From Oscillospiraceae bacterium (GTDB lineage: Bacteria; Bacillota; Clostridia; Oscillospirales; Acutalibacteraceae), in NCBI GenBank assembly GCA_029004655.1, contig JAQVYP010000035.1, positions 1 to 12,805 of the forward strand: a DNA stretch of 12,805 bases. The letters run 5' to 3'. The notes under the pieces are model-generated. The model was not told where the DNA came from. It ran no database searches and was given only the letters and a program-made list of their open reading frames with translations. Both the position numbers and the translations under genes were made by a program. This document shows positions 12,707 to 12,805 of this stretch, piece by piece; positions within the stretch are counted from its first letter, which is position 1, and each line of letters starts with the position of its first letter.

Positions 12707-12805
12707 TTATAATATTATGCAAATTAAGCCGCTGCAACCCTCATTGATTACTCTTTCAATAGTTTCTTGCAAACGCATTCTTGCGTCACCGGGCATATGT
12801 GTTAA
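12707..12805 (-). CDS. C-terminal end of an unidentified protein (runs off the right edge)
   Basis: Seen: a frame open from the window edge through 32 codons to TAA at 12709-12707, reading THMPGDARMRLQETIERV and then INEGCSGLICIIL. The composition looks like real coding sequence (amphipathic helix then a hydrophobic end). The family is not recognised and the fragment is too short to assign. No strong hairpin separates it from the livJ promoter. Confidence 0.45.
   Translation of the reverse strand, partial: LTHMPGDARMRLQETIERVINEGCSGLICIIL

Overview
The window comes from an AT-rich, low-GC Gram-positive bacterium, most likely a Clostridia member of Bacillota. The evidence is strong AGGAGG-type ribosome binding sites, TTGACA/TATAAT promoters, tRNA genes with encoded CCA, and remnants of gut-Clostridia-type mobile elements. 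No species can be named from sequence alone. Almost everything reads on the minus strand; the exceptions are tRNA-Lys and a decayed recombinase at the left end.

Left end (1-740): scrap of mobile DNA. The tail of an ECF-type sigma factor and the start of an overlapping downstream gene (minus) are fused to a decayed large serine recombinase (plus). The recombinase has lost its N-terminus, carries an in-frame stop and has a large internal deletion. This lies just downstream of a tRNA-Leu(CAA) gene with its own promoter and terminator.

Magnesium region (918-2040): a CorA-family divalent-cation transporter is preceded by a leader of about 140 nt. Inside the leader is a well-placed 28-codon upstream ORF whose product starts MNPDPAIPR. 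This resembles the Pro/acidic-rich MgtL leader peptide that senses low Mg2+ in enterobacteria. The same RNA can form two mutually exclusive stems, one of them followed by five U residues. This candidate translation-based Mg2+ sensor in a Gram-positive is the most interesting object in the window.

Middle (2121-7760): a tRNA-Lys(UUU) gene and convergent terminators precede a leftward block transcribed deoC - deoD - deoB - small hypothetical gene (apparently frameshifted) - topB. The deo genes form a compact operon for salvage and catabolism of deoxyribonucleosides: phosphorolysis by DeoD, 1-to-5 phosphate shift by DeoB, and cleavage by DeoC to glyceraldehyde-3-phosphate and acetaldehyde. DeoB uses a TTG start and lacks the usual C-terminal tail. 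TopB, a topoisomerase III, may have its own promoter.

Right (7783-12670): a complete branched-chain amino acid ABC transporter, transcribed livJ - terminator/promoter - livH - livM - livG - livF - terminator. LivJ is a lipoprotein binding protein, LivH and LivM are permeases, and LivG and LivF are ATPases. livJ has its own promoter and is separated from livHMGF by a strong hairpin and a second promoter, which would allow a high binding-protein to membrane-complex ratio. At the far right a short open reading frame enters from outside the window and ends at 12707.
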